From Spirochaetota bacterium (GTDB taxonomy: Bacteria > Spirochaetota > UBA4802 > UBA5550), in NCBI GenBank assembly GCA_012730035.1, contig JAAYBQ010000203.1, positions 1 to 38,781 on the forward strand: a stretch of DNA of 38,781 nt, read 5' to 3'. The position numbers and the translations under genes are program-made. The notes beneath the pieces were generated by a model, which saw nothing but the letters and a program-made list of their open reading frames with translations, made no database searches and was not told where the DNA came from. The stretch's first letter is position 1, and each line of letters begins with the position of its first letter. Of this stretch, positions 32,135-38,781 are shown in pieces.

Positions 32135-32794
32135 TTACATCATGCCCATGAGCAGTTCAATGATTTCGGAATCAACATAGACGGGGAAGTCATTTACAAT
32201 AATTGTTCCCTTAACCGCAAAAGGGCTTCCTCCCAGGCTGATTCCACCGGTGATAGAGGATGCGTCTATTGATATTTTCACATTATCAAATCCGACCTTC
32301 GTAGCGTCAAGCTGTCCGCCTGTGAATACAAGCTGATTTTCAGCAGGAGTATTGGCGATAATAACCAGATTACTGCTTAAAATGTCCTGTTCAAGCCCTA
32401 TGATCACTTTAAGTACGCCGGAAACACTGCCAAGTTCAGTCTCACTGCCTGTTGAAGGATCGGTCGCTTTAAGCAGATAGTCGGTCATTATAAAAGTAAG
32501 CTCGACCCCTAAGGTCAGGCTTAATGTACCTGGTTCAAGTACTGGTGCGGCATCTATTTTCATGCCATCCTGGTTATAGACCGTTCCAGTGAGTATACTG
32601 AAATCGATCCCGGTGTCCGCCTTGTCGCTTACTGACTTTGCCGTAGCATTTTCAAGACCATCATTTAAGAGCTTGAGAGCTGCTGCCGCTTTCTCTTTGT
32701 CAGTCATTGGATCGGCAGAATAATCTGCCGTGCTGTCACATGCCGCAAATACAAGAGACAATAGAATAGCGATTAAGAATGAAAACTTTTTCAT
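32135..32794 (-). CDS. Putative lipoprotein 2 (paralogue of 31151-31786)
   Basis: A 219-residue lipoprotein from the ATG at 32792-32794. The signal peptide MKKFSFLIAILLSLVFA ends in lipobox F-A-A-C (Cys 19), followed by a short acidic linker (DSTADYSADPMTDKEK). The body has KAAAALKLLNDG, ANTPAENQLVFTGGQLD, FDNVKISIDASSITG and FPVYVDSEIIELLMGMM, clearly related to lipoprotein 1. GGAGG precedes a T-rich spacer and the ATG. Its own terminator and upstream inverted repeat mark it as a separate transcript. No known domain was recognised. Confidence 0.8.
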   Translation of the reverse strand: MKKFSFLIAILLSLVFAACDSTADYSADPMTDKEKAAAALKLLNDGLENATAKSVSDKADTGIDFSILTGTVYNQDGMKIDAAPVLEPGTLSLTLGVELTFIMTDYLLKATDPSTGSETELGSVSGVLKVIIGLEQDILSSNLVIIANTPAENQLVFTGGQLDATKVGFDNVKISIDASSITGGISLGGSPFAVKGTIIVNDFPVYVDSEIIELLMGMM

Positions 32795-32817
32795 AAAAAA
32801 AACCTCCGGTTTATTTT

Positions 32818-32854
32818 TTTGGACTGATATATATTGCAGCATTGACTGTCCAAA
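32818..32854. promoter_or_regulatory. Shared inverted repeat upstream of lipoprotein 2
   Basis: TTTGGAC (32818-32824) and GTCCAAA (32848-32854) with a 23-base loop, 24 bases before the start codon; a perfect ACTGAC-CT-GTCAGT follows at 32861-32874. A TATAAT-like -10 on the minus strand lies about 50 bases further upstream. Nothing else supported is seen in 32875-33060. Confidence 0.55.
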
Positions 32855-33060
32855 GGCAAAACTGACCTGTCAGTTCAAACCGCAACAGTAAATCCGAAGA
32901 ACATTATAAAGTCAACATATTTATACAAAAAATAAATAATGTTTATAAATTTAATCCGACCGGACTTTCCTGGTATCTGTACAATCAGACATAATATTCT
33001 TTTTTTTATATTAAAACTGATGTTATTTTAAAGTTACGCCCGCAAAAGGCGCTTTTAGTG

Positions 33061-33088
33061 TTGACTTTTATTTTAAACATTGCATCAT
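33061..33088 (+). promoter_or_regulatory. Possible promoter of the cold-shock gene
   Basis: TTGACT (33061-33066) with CATCAT (33083-33088) 16 bases later. If used, the leader is about 120 bases, long as for many cold-shock mRNAs. The -10 match is only fair. Confidence 0.3.
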
Positions 33089-33212
33089 GGTCGTGTAGCG
33101 GTTATGTTTATAAAGATTCTGTTTTTCATACCATCTTTCTCACCGGTATTATTCAGGAAATTTTAACTAATTCGCACCGGGAATCCCCGATTAAAACTCA
33201 GGAGTAAATCTA

Positions 33213-33413
33213 ATGTCTCAAGGCACAGTTAAATGGTTCAACGATCAGAAAGGTTTCGGTTTTATTTCAGCTACAGATGGCAAGGACTACTTTGTTCATC
33301 ATTCAAGCATTATGGGTACGGGTTTTAAAACCCTTAAAGAGGGCGCGCAGGTTCAGTTTGAAATTGAAAACACAGACAGGGGCCCAAGGGCTGTCCAGGT
33401 TGCAGTAATATAA
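33213..33413 (+). CDS. Cold-shock protein (CspA family)
   Basis: A 66-residue single cold-shock domain that binds single-stranded nucleic acid and acts as an RNA chaperone. RNP1 is KGFGFI (residues 13-18) and RNP2 is YFVHHSSI (27-34), where Val-His-His replaces the usual V-F-V-H order by one residue. [15 protein letters not shown] and PRAVQV are standard. Length is typical. AGGAG at 33200-33204 lies eight bases before the ATG. It is a single gene with its own terminator; cold induction cannot be judged from sequence. Confidence 0.96.
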   Translation: MSQGTVKWFNDQKGFGFISATDGKDYFVHHSSIMGTGFKTLKEGAQVQFEIENTDRGPRAVQVAVI

Positions 33414-33436
33414 TCTAATATTGCAGTTGAATGATT

Positions 33437-33465
33437 AAAGCTCTCCGCGCGGAGAGCTTTTTTTA
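33437..33465 (+). terminator. Terminator after the cold-shock gene
   Basis: AAAGCTCTCCGC and GCGGAGAGCTTT form a perfect palindromic stem followed by TTTTTTT. It probably also serves the convergent GH18 gene. Confidence 0.9.
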
Positions 33466-33470
33466 TTCCA

Positions 33471-34508
33471 TCAGTCTGCCCGGGACACGCCCGGGTCTTC
33501 GGCAGCGCCGGCCACTCTGCGCCCTCCGTTTTCAATAGAGATGTTCTCCCACAGCTCGCGCTTCTCCATGCCCAGCCGCCAGAACGCGACAGAATCGGTG
33601 TAGCTTCTGTACATCATAAGCTTCTCCCTGGTCGCGGTTACGTCATCAAAGTAGAGTACCACTGCCACCTTTTCGTCGCAGGTTATTACCCAGCCTGTTT
33701 CGACTGAATATTCAAACCTGGCGTCAGTCCTTGATAATATTTTGTCTATCTCTCTGCCGCCGACAGCCCTGCTGTAGCCGTTCTTCTGCCATGACCTCCC
33801 GTAGAGCGGAAGGCCCATGATCAGTTTTCCCTGCGGAACATTGCTGCGGGAGAACCTTGCCACTGCCCGGCACCACTCGAGCGACGCAACCGGCCCGGGG
33901 CGGCTGCTGCTCCAGTGCTGGTCGTAGGCCATTACCATTACCCTGTCTGCGATACTGGAGATTACACCGTAATCATAGGCATCGACAACTTTTTTTCTTC
34001 TGGCCGGAAGTGCCACACTCAGAACCTTGCCGTCCGGCAGTCCGGCCCTGAGCAGCCGTAGAAACTCAATAAAAGAATCCCTGTCTGCGGGCTGAACCGC
34101 CTCGAAGTCGATCTGTACACCGTCGTAATCAATGGAATGAGCGACGATCCCGGCCACAAGTCTGTCGCGTATGCCGTACCAGGGGTCAAGGCAGAAGTGC
34201 ATAAGCGCCGGATTGTCAAGGTTGGCTACCACAAGATGTATGCGGCGCTTTTGGCCGTTATAGTCCGGTATCGAAGGGCGCCTGGCAGCAGATGTAAGCT
34301 TTCCCCTGTAGGTTATACCCACGCTGAAATAGCATATATCTGTTACAGGCGCGTCAACGCTGAACTTCTTCTCCTCGCCGCGCATCATGTAACCCCAGAC
34401 CTCTCGGAATTCAATGGGCGCGTAACCAGCAGAGGCGTCTGCGGCAAATATAAGAAGGGTAATTACGCAGCATGTAATTGCTGCTAATATGGATTTTGTT
34501 CTATTCAT
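33471..34508 (-). CDS. Glycoside hydrolase family 18 protein (YaaH/chitinase-like)
   Basis: A 345-residue exported protein from the ATG at 34506-34508, with a signal peptide (ILAAITCCVITLLIFAADAS). The TIM-barrel signature is DYDGVQIDFE at residues 127-136, with catalytic Glu 136 and Asp 134; the first Asp of D-x-x-D-x-D-x-E is D129 and the second is Q132, where many YaaH-like proteins have Asn. MAYDQHW (193-199) and MGLPLYGRSW (231-240) are further GH18 landmarks. No LysM or chitin-binding domain is present. It probably acts on a periplasmic or external beta-1,4-linked amino sugar. A longer ORF start (34577) lacks a signal peptide at the right place. Confidence 0.88.
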   Translation of the reverse strand: MNRTKSILAAITCCVITLLIFAADASAGYAPIEFREVWGYMMRGEEKKFSVDAPVTDICYFSVGITYRGKLTSAARRPSIPDYNGQKRRIHLVVANLDNPALMHFCLDPWYGIRDRLVAGIVAHSIDYDGVQIDFEAVQPADRDSFIEFLRLLRAGLPDGKVLSVALPARRKKVVDAYDYGVISSIADRVMVMAYDQHWSSSRPGPVASLEWCRAVARFSRSNVPQGKLIMGLPLYGRSWQKNGYSRAVGGREIDKILSRTDARFEYSVETGWVITCDEKVAVVLYFDDVTATREKLMMYRSYTDSVAFWRLGMEKRELWENISIENGGRRVAGAAEDPGVSRAD

Positions 34509-34610
34509 CAGGTTTAATCCGGCCTTAATTTTTGCAGCGCATGCAACCGGTTCAATGCGCCGGGGGCTCTGCTGCAATAATTCTTTGTCCCTGACCGGCA
34601 GAAAATGTTA

Positions 34611-36491
34611 CTACCAGTTACCCGTACCCACCTTGAAATAGTTCACAAGTCTTATAAGGCTGTCAGTCATGGCAGTTATCTCGCCAGCCGAGGTGTTTAC
34701 CGACTCCGAAGCGTCCCTGTTCCCCTGCGAAAGCCTGCTGATTGAATCGAGCGATAAGGCAACTGCGTTCACAGCCCGTTCATGTTCATCTACAAGTTCA
34801 TGAATCTCGCCCACGACATTTTTCATGGTGTCGGACTCCCTGTGAACCTGCTCGTTATACTCGGCCTGCTCGGTCATGTATCTGTTCATCTTCTGAATAA
34901 GGGCTGATATTGAAGAGACGTCGGTGATCACATTGCCGAAGAGGCCGATCATTGAATTAACGCTCTGCATGCCCCGGGTTATCAGCTGTGAATTATCGCG
35001 AATAATCCTGTCAATATCCTTCACGTTATAGGCGGTCTTGTCTGCAAGTTTTGATATCTCGTCAGCGACTACCGCGAAGCCCCTTCCCGCCTCGCCCGCC
35101 CTTGCGGACTCAATAGCGGCGTTCAGGGATAGAAGGTTTATCTGGTCCGATATGTCGCTTATTATGCCGGCTATACCTGTCATCTCGTCAGAACTTCTGC
35201 CTATGTTTTCCATTATGCTGCTTGCGGACTCAAGGGATTCCTTGCCTTTTATTACATTGCCGGTTATTGCGTCAGTAAGTTTTGAAGCAATCATTGATTC
35301 CTCGGCCAGGGCAGAGATCGATCCTGAAAGGTCAACCAGCCTGTTTGTAAGCGCCACAAAGCCGTTTGCCTGAACATCGGCATTCAGGGCAAGCGTGGAT
35401 ACGCTCGATTTCATGCTTACGCCGCCGTCAGCCATCTCTTTTTCAAGCGATGACTGTGTGGCCAGGTTGTTGGACAGGCCCGATATGGATGACTTTATGG
35501 CCCCTGCCGCAGAGTCCAGGTCAGCGGCAATGACCTTGATCTGCGATATGGCATCGCGCAGCCTCCCGGTAAACCTGTTGAATTCAAACGCTGCACGCCC
35601 CAGCTCGTCGCGCGTGTTAATCCTGAGGGTCGCGGTAAGGTCACCCTCGCCGTCAGCCATGTCGCGCAGGCTGCGTACAAGCCGTCCCAGGGGTACACTT
35701 ATCATTCTACTCATAACAAGTGATATAAGTACCGCAGCGATGACAGCAGCAAAGGATATGAGCAGGTAAACAGCCAACGTCCTCTTTAAAATAGCATTGG
35801 CGTTTTTATCAGAAATATCTATGCCCAGCATCCCAATGTACTGCCCGTCATCATAAAGCGGAGCGTAGCCCGAAACTATGTTAAAGCGGCCCTCTTCATC
35901 CCAGGCAAAACTGTTATCTGCCACATTAAGTTTGTTAAGGGATGCGTCGGCCATTACGGAATCGGCGCCCGCTTCGTAGAGTTTACCGTAACGGGTTATC
36001 TCGTCATAGGGGCCCCCTGTTTCCCGCGCCTCTGCAAGAAGTTCGGGCGCATCGGCATCCGCCACAAAACGGAGCATGCCCGGCTCAGCAGTGGGTACAA
36101 CTACGTAGGCGTATATAAGGAGGTCGGGCTGCGCATTTCGTATAACGTTAAGGTCGGCGCATACACGTTCAAATTCTTCTGTTGACTCTATACGCGCAAC
36201 ATTCTGTTCATCCATGGGATACTCTTGGGCGGAATCGATCTTTGAGTAATCATAATCGGGCGCCAGATTTGACACAAGGCTTCTTAAAGATTTGCCGTCA
36301 ATGATGAATGAACCGGTGTAGGCTATGTTTACCAGCCTGGCGCGCAGTTCGGCAAATATCTGCTTCTTAAGCATATAGTACGACGCGAGCGTGATGGCTA
36401 TACAGAGTATTGAGATCGTGGCCGAAAGGATAACAGTAACCTTTGTGCGCAGCCCTGTTCTTGACAGCAGTCCCTGGTCAGAGAGTTTCAT
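34611..36491 (-). CDS. Methyl-accepting chemotaxis protein
   Basis: A 626-residue transmembrane chemoreceptor. TM1 is at about 17-41, a periplasmic ligand domain of the Cache type spans about 45-238 ([20 protein letters not shown] is the typical end of such domains), TM2 is about 240-262, and HAMP follows (about 263-316). The signalling tip is [20 protein letters not shown] (452-471) with [15 protein letters not shown]. There is no C-terminal CheR-binding pentapeptide. It couples through CheW to CheA and feeds the flagellar motor encoded elsewhere, including the cluster at 1-4240. A good promoter lies immediately upstream. The ligand is unknown. Confidence 0.94.
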   Translation of the reverse strand: MKLSDQGLLSRTGLRTKVTVILSATISILCIAITLASYYMLKKQIFAELRARLVNIAYTGSFIIDGKSLRSLVSNLAPDYDYSKIDSAQEYPMDEQNVARIESTEEFERVCADLNVIRNAQPDLLIYAYVVVPTAEPGMLRFVADADAPELLAEARETGGPYDEITRYGKLYEAGADSVMADASLNKLNVADNSFAWDEEGRFNIVSGYAPLYDDGQYIGMLGIDISDKNANAILKRTLAVYLLISFAAVIAAVLISLVMSRMISVPLGRLVRSLRDMADGEGDLTATLRINTRDELGRAAFEFNRFTGRLRDAISQIKVIAADLDSAAGAIKSSISGLSNNLATQSSLEKEMADGGVSMKSSVSTLALNADVQANGFVALTNRLVDLSGSISALAEESMIASKLTDAITGNVIKGKESLESASSIMENIGRSSDEMTGIAGIISDISDQINLLSLNAAIESARAGEAGRGFAVVADEISKLADKTAYNVKDIDRIIRDNSQLITRGMQSVNSMIGLFGNVITDVSSISALIQKMNRYMTEQAEYNEQVHRESDTMKNVVGEIHELVDEHERAVNAVALSLDSISRLSQGNRDASESVNTSAGEITAMTDSLIRLVNYFKVGTGNW

Positions 36492-36516
36492 AATTATCCC
36501 CGTTAAATTTTATTTT

Positions 36517-36545
36517 AATATAACATTAACAGCCCCGGCAGTCAA
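36517..36545 (-). promoter_or_regulatory. Promoter of the chemoreceptor gene
   Basis: The minus strand has TTGACT (36540-36545) and TATATT (36517-36522) with a 17-base spacer, about 25 bases before the start codon. Confidence 0.7.
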
Positions 36546-36614
36546 GAAAGAGAGGCCTGTCCGGGCTGTATAAAATTTTTTTATTGTATAACGCCTCAGC
36601 GGCATAATAATTCC

Positions 36615-36645
36615 TTGACACGCGGGCCCGATGCAAACCTGTATA
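36615..36645 (+). promoter_or_regulatory. Possible promoter of the hydrogenase operon
   Basis: A perfect TTGACA (36615-36620) is followed by TGTATA after 19 bases, or TATATA after 21. The spacing is long, so an activator may be needed. The start codon follows about 50 bases later. Confidence 0.4.
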
Positions 36646-36693
36646 TAAGTGTATTTTTAAACTCATAAACTATATACAAGCCGGAAACTTGCC

Positions 36694-38712
36694 ATGAATC
36701 TTATTCTCTTTTCATTTGCAGCAACACTCTGCGGCATAGTACTCGTTCTGATTCTGCCGCTCAGGCTTAAAAAAAACGCCGCTCTCACCACTGTAATATT
36801 ATCGGGCATACTTAACTTTACAGCAGCCTTTACCGCCCTGAAATACGGCAGCACTGAACTGCTTATACACTGCTCCTTCCCCTTCGGGACCGTTCCGCTG
36901 AGGATTGATTCACTCGCAGCCTTTTTTATTATAGTAATAAACATTACGATTATAACAGGCTGCTGGTACGGCTTCTACTACATGAAGATGTTCACCAGCC
37001 GCACAAAGGACCCGGTACACTGGGTATCGTTCCTGTTTCTGCAGGCTTCGATGACCGCTGTATGCGTAATGCAGAATGTTTTAGCATTCCTCTTCTGCTG
37101 GGAGATAATGACGGTTGCATGCTTCCTGCTGGTGACTTATGAACACGAGAAGAGGCAGACACTTCGGGCAGGCATAAACTATTTTATACAGTCGCATATA
37201 TGCGTGCTTCTTCTTATTACAGGCTTCATCTGGGTTTCGGGCACAGCGGGCTCCATGGACATGCGCCAGATTATGGAACACGCGCGCGCACATTCCGCCA
37301 CAATCTCACCATGGCCCTTTATAATTCTTTTTACAGGCTTCGCGTTCAAGGCCGGGTTTGTTCCTCTGCATACATGGCTCCCCTGGGCCCACCCTGCTGC
37401 TCCCGCCCATGTTTCGGGAGTGATGTCCGGGGTAATAATAAAAATGGGGATATTCGGCATATTCAGGGTACTCCCCCTCTGCCAGGGTAACGTTCTTGCC
37501 ATGGGAAGGCTTATACTTATTTTATCCACTGCCACAGCCCTGTACGGTGTTATGGTGGCAATAGTGCAGCACAACCTGAAGCGCCTGCTTGCCTATCACA
37601 GCATTGAAAACATCGGCATAATAGGTATGGGCCTGGGCCTGGGCCTTATGGGCACAGGCATGGGGAACGGCACAGTTGCAATGGCAGGATACTGCGGAGC
37701 CCTGCTGCACACTCTGAACCATTCGCTCTTCAAATCGCTGCTCTTCTACGCCACCGGTTCGGTATACCGCAAGACCCACACGGTCATAATAGAGGAGCTT
37801 GGCGGAATAATGAAGTACATGCCGTTTACGGCCGGGCTCTTCCTGATGCCGGCCCTTGCAATAACCGGTCTTCCGCCCCTTAACGGGTTCGTTTCAGAAT
37901 TTCTTATATATAGCTCCATGTACACCGGCCTCACTTCCGGGGAGCTTCCAGTATCAATGATAATGCTCTGCTGCATATTCGGGCTTGTAATGGTGGGGGG
38001 GCTTGCGTTCCTCTGCTTCACCAAGGCATTCGGGATAGTATTTCTGGGCATTCCGCGAAGCCCGCTGCCCGAGGAGTGTTCCGAGGTAGAAAACATGGCG
38101 CTGGTTCCGCAGATTGCCGTTCTCTGCCTGATTGTCTGCATAGGTCTCTTTCCTGCACCTTTTGTGCGCCTGGTTTCAATACCCGCTTCGGCAATACTTG
38201 ACAACGCGGCCATGGCCGGTGTGCAGCCGCCGTCAACGTGGCTCATGCATTCCTTATCAATGGCGGGTATAGTCCTTCTGCTTATGACAGCACTTATGCT
38301 TTCAGTCAGAAGACTGGCGGCCGGACGATCCAGCCGGCGGCAGTCTCCGGTATGGGGGTGCGGATACACAGGCGGCAGCCCGAAAATCCAGTACACCGCC
38401 ACATCCTTTGTGCAGACATACACCAGCATAGCCTCTCCCCTGCTCAAGGTTCACTCCGAACGCCCCGTACTGAAGGGTATGTTCCCTGAAACAGGGTCGT
38501 TCCACACGCACGCATACGACAAGGTCGAGGAGATACTGGTAGACAGAAATATGCAGCGTCTGGGAAGGCTTATGAACGTGTTCGGCTTTCTGCAGAACGG
38601 CCTTATACAGTACTACATACTTTACGGTGTAATATTTATTACAGCGATCCTTGCCTTCACATTCAGGCAGACGATCTTCTCATTCATAATGTCATTTCTT
38701 GCACTGGGGTAG
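36694..38712 (+). CDS. hyfB: Hydrogenase-4 component B / NuoL-type antiporter subunit HyfB
   Basis: A 672-residue polytopic membrane protein, the same length as I recall for E. coli HyfB. It belongs to the NuoL/MrpA antiporter-like family of group 4 membrane hydrogenases and complex I. Signatures include LFCWEIMTVACFLLVTYEHE with the TM5 glutamate, GFAFKAGFVPLHTWLPWAHP, AAPAHVSGVMSGVIIKMGIF with the conserved lysine, and LKRLLAYHSIENIGIIGMGL. It would couple ferredoxin- or formate-linked hydrogen production to ion translocation. The C-terminus ends in a further membrane helix. It is followed four bases later by a hyfC/nuoH-like gene. MNLILF follows the ATG without a strong ribosome site. Confidence 0.92.
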   Translation: MNLILFSFAATLCGIVLVLILPLRLKKNAALTTVILSGILNFTAAFTALKYGSTELLIHCSFPFGTVPLRIDSLAAFFIIVINITIITGCWYGFYYMKMFTSRTKDPVHWVSFLFLQASMTAVCVMQNVLAFLFCWEIMTVACFLLVTYEHEKRQTLRAGINYFIQSHICVLLLITGFIWVSGTAGSMDMRQIMEHARAHSATISPWPFIILFTGFAFKAGFVPLHTWLPWAHPAAPAHVSGVMSGVIIKMGIFGIFRVLPLCQGNVLAMGRLILILSTATALYGVMVAIVQHNLKRLLAYHSIENIGIIGMGLGLGLMGTGMGNGTVAMAGYCGALLHTLNHSLFKSLLFYATGSVYRKTHTVIIEELGGIMKYMPFTAGLFLMPALAITGLPPLNGFVSEFLIYSSMYTGLTSGELPVSMIMLCCIFGLVMVGGLAFLCFTKAFGIVFLGIPRSPLPEECSEVENMALVPQIAVLCLIVCIGLFPAPFVRLVSIPASAILDNAAMAGVQPPSTWLMHSLSMAGIVLLLMTALMLSVRRLAAGRSSRRQSPVWGCGYTGGSPKIQYTATSFVQTYTSIASPLLKVHSERPVLKGMFPETGSFHTHAYDKVEEILVDRNMQRLGRLMNVFGFLQNGLIQYYILYGVIFITAILAFTFRQTIFSFIMSFLALG

Positions 38713-38716
38713 AATA

Positions 38717-38781
38717 ATGGAATCCTTTATACTTATAATAGCAGCAAGCCTTTTCTTTACAGGGATCATCGGCAGGGTCAA
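38717..38781 (+). CDS. HyfC / NuoH-like subunit (partial, start only)
   Basis: Only 21 codons are visible: MESFILIIAASLFFTGIIGR, then Val. The hydrophobic start ending F-T-G-I-I-x-R-V is what NuoH/HyfC-type subunits show before their conserved K-A-x-x-Q-x-R-x-G-P segment. It follows hyfB by four bases, where hyfC is expected, with GGGGT in front. The call rests mainly on context; a different hydrogenase membrane subunit is possible. Confidence 0.6.
   Translation, partial: MESFILIIAASLFFTGIIGRV

Noticed and set aside
36492-36506. Sigma-28 -10 box (GGGGATAA) before the chemoreceptor
   Set aside because: It abuts the start codon and fits better as the ribosome site; a good sigma-70 promoter lies just upstream.
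37746-38447. 233-residue minus-strand ORF opposite hyfB
   Set aside because: It lies wholly inside a gene with strong family motifs, and its sequence has a codon-shadow composition with no recognisable domain.

Overview
The window looks like a chromosome segment of a motile bacterium, most likely a spirochaete (Spirochaetota). The reasons are a flagellar cluster of the spirochaete type (flbD, fliL, a CheC-like FliN/FliY, fliO, fliP), a DUF1577 PilZ-type protein (a family described chiefly from Leptospira), lipoproteins with spirochaete-style lipoboxes, and a large multi-PAS hybrid kinase. No phage, transposase or CRISPR array was seen.

Layout. 1-4420 (minus strand) carries fliP (cut by the window edge), fliO, fliN/fliY, fliL, flbD and a Maf-like DUF115 gene. 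motA, motB and fliM, which accompany these genes in Treponema and Borrelia, are absent here. 4421-7500 holds a TetR regulator, tsaE-tsaB (tRNA t6A synthesis) and the DUF1577 protein. 7571-12296 holds a Lys/Ala-repeat small basic protein, der, the conserved dnaX-ybaB-recR operon and tRNA-Ser(GGA). 12407-18035 holds an outer-membrane-type protein, a DUF3592 protein, ndk-marC, REP-like palindromes, tRNA-Leu(GAG) and lon. 18141-22826 is a four-gene gldA/gldF/gldG/DUF4340 ABC module behind a palindromic operator. 23043-29939 holds a 59-residue YjfB-like gene behind a sigma-28 promoter, a class III nucleotide cyclase, a cytidylate-kinase-like protein, a REC-PAS-PAS-HK-REC-Hpt kinase, and a metallophosphoesterase fused to a nucleotidyltransferase. 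30054-33465 holds an Rnk/GreA-C-like gene with a possible leader ORF, a repeat-rich intergenic region, two paralogous lipoproteins that share an upstream inverted repeat, and a cold-shock gene. 33471-38781 holds a GH18 hydrolase, a chemoreceptor, and the start of a group 4 hydrogenase operon (hyfB, partial hyfC-like).

How the parts connect. Motility is the main theme: the flagellar export and switch genes, the Maf-like gene behind a sigma-28-like promoter, the small YjfB-like protein behind a near-consensus sigma-28 promoter, the chemoreceptor, and possible c-di-GMP (PilZ-type) and cAMP (cyclase) signalling. The most interesting candidates are the YjfB-like gene with its promoter, the phosphoesterase-nucleotidyltransferase fusion, an A10 slippery run in dnaX that is followed by stops in both other frames, the flbD-coupled Maf-like gene, and the paired lipoproteins with duplicated control regions. 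All calls come from reading the sequence; no database search was run.
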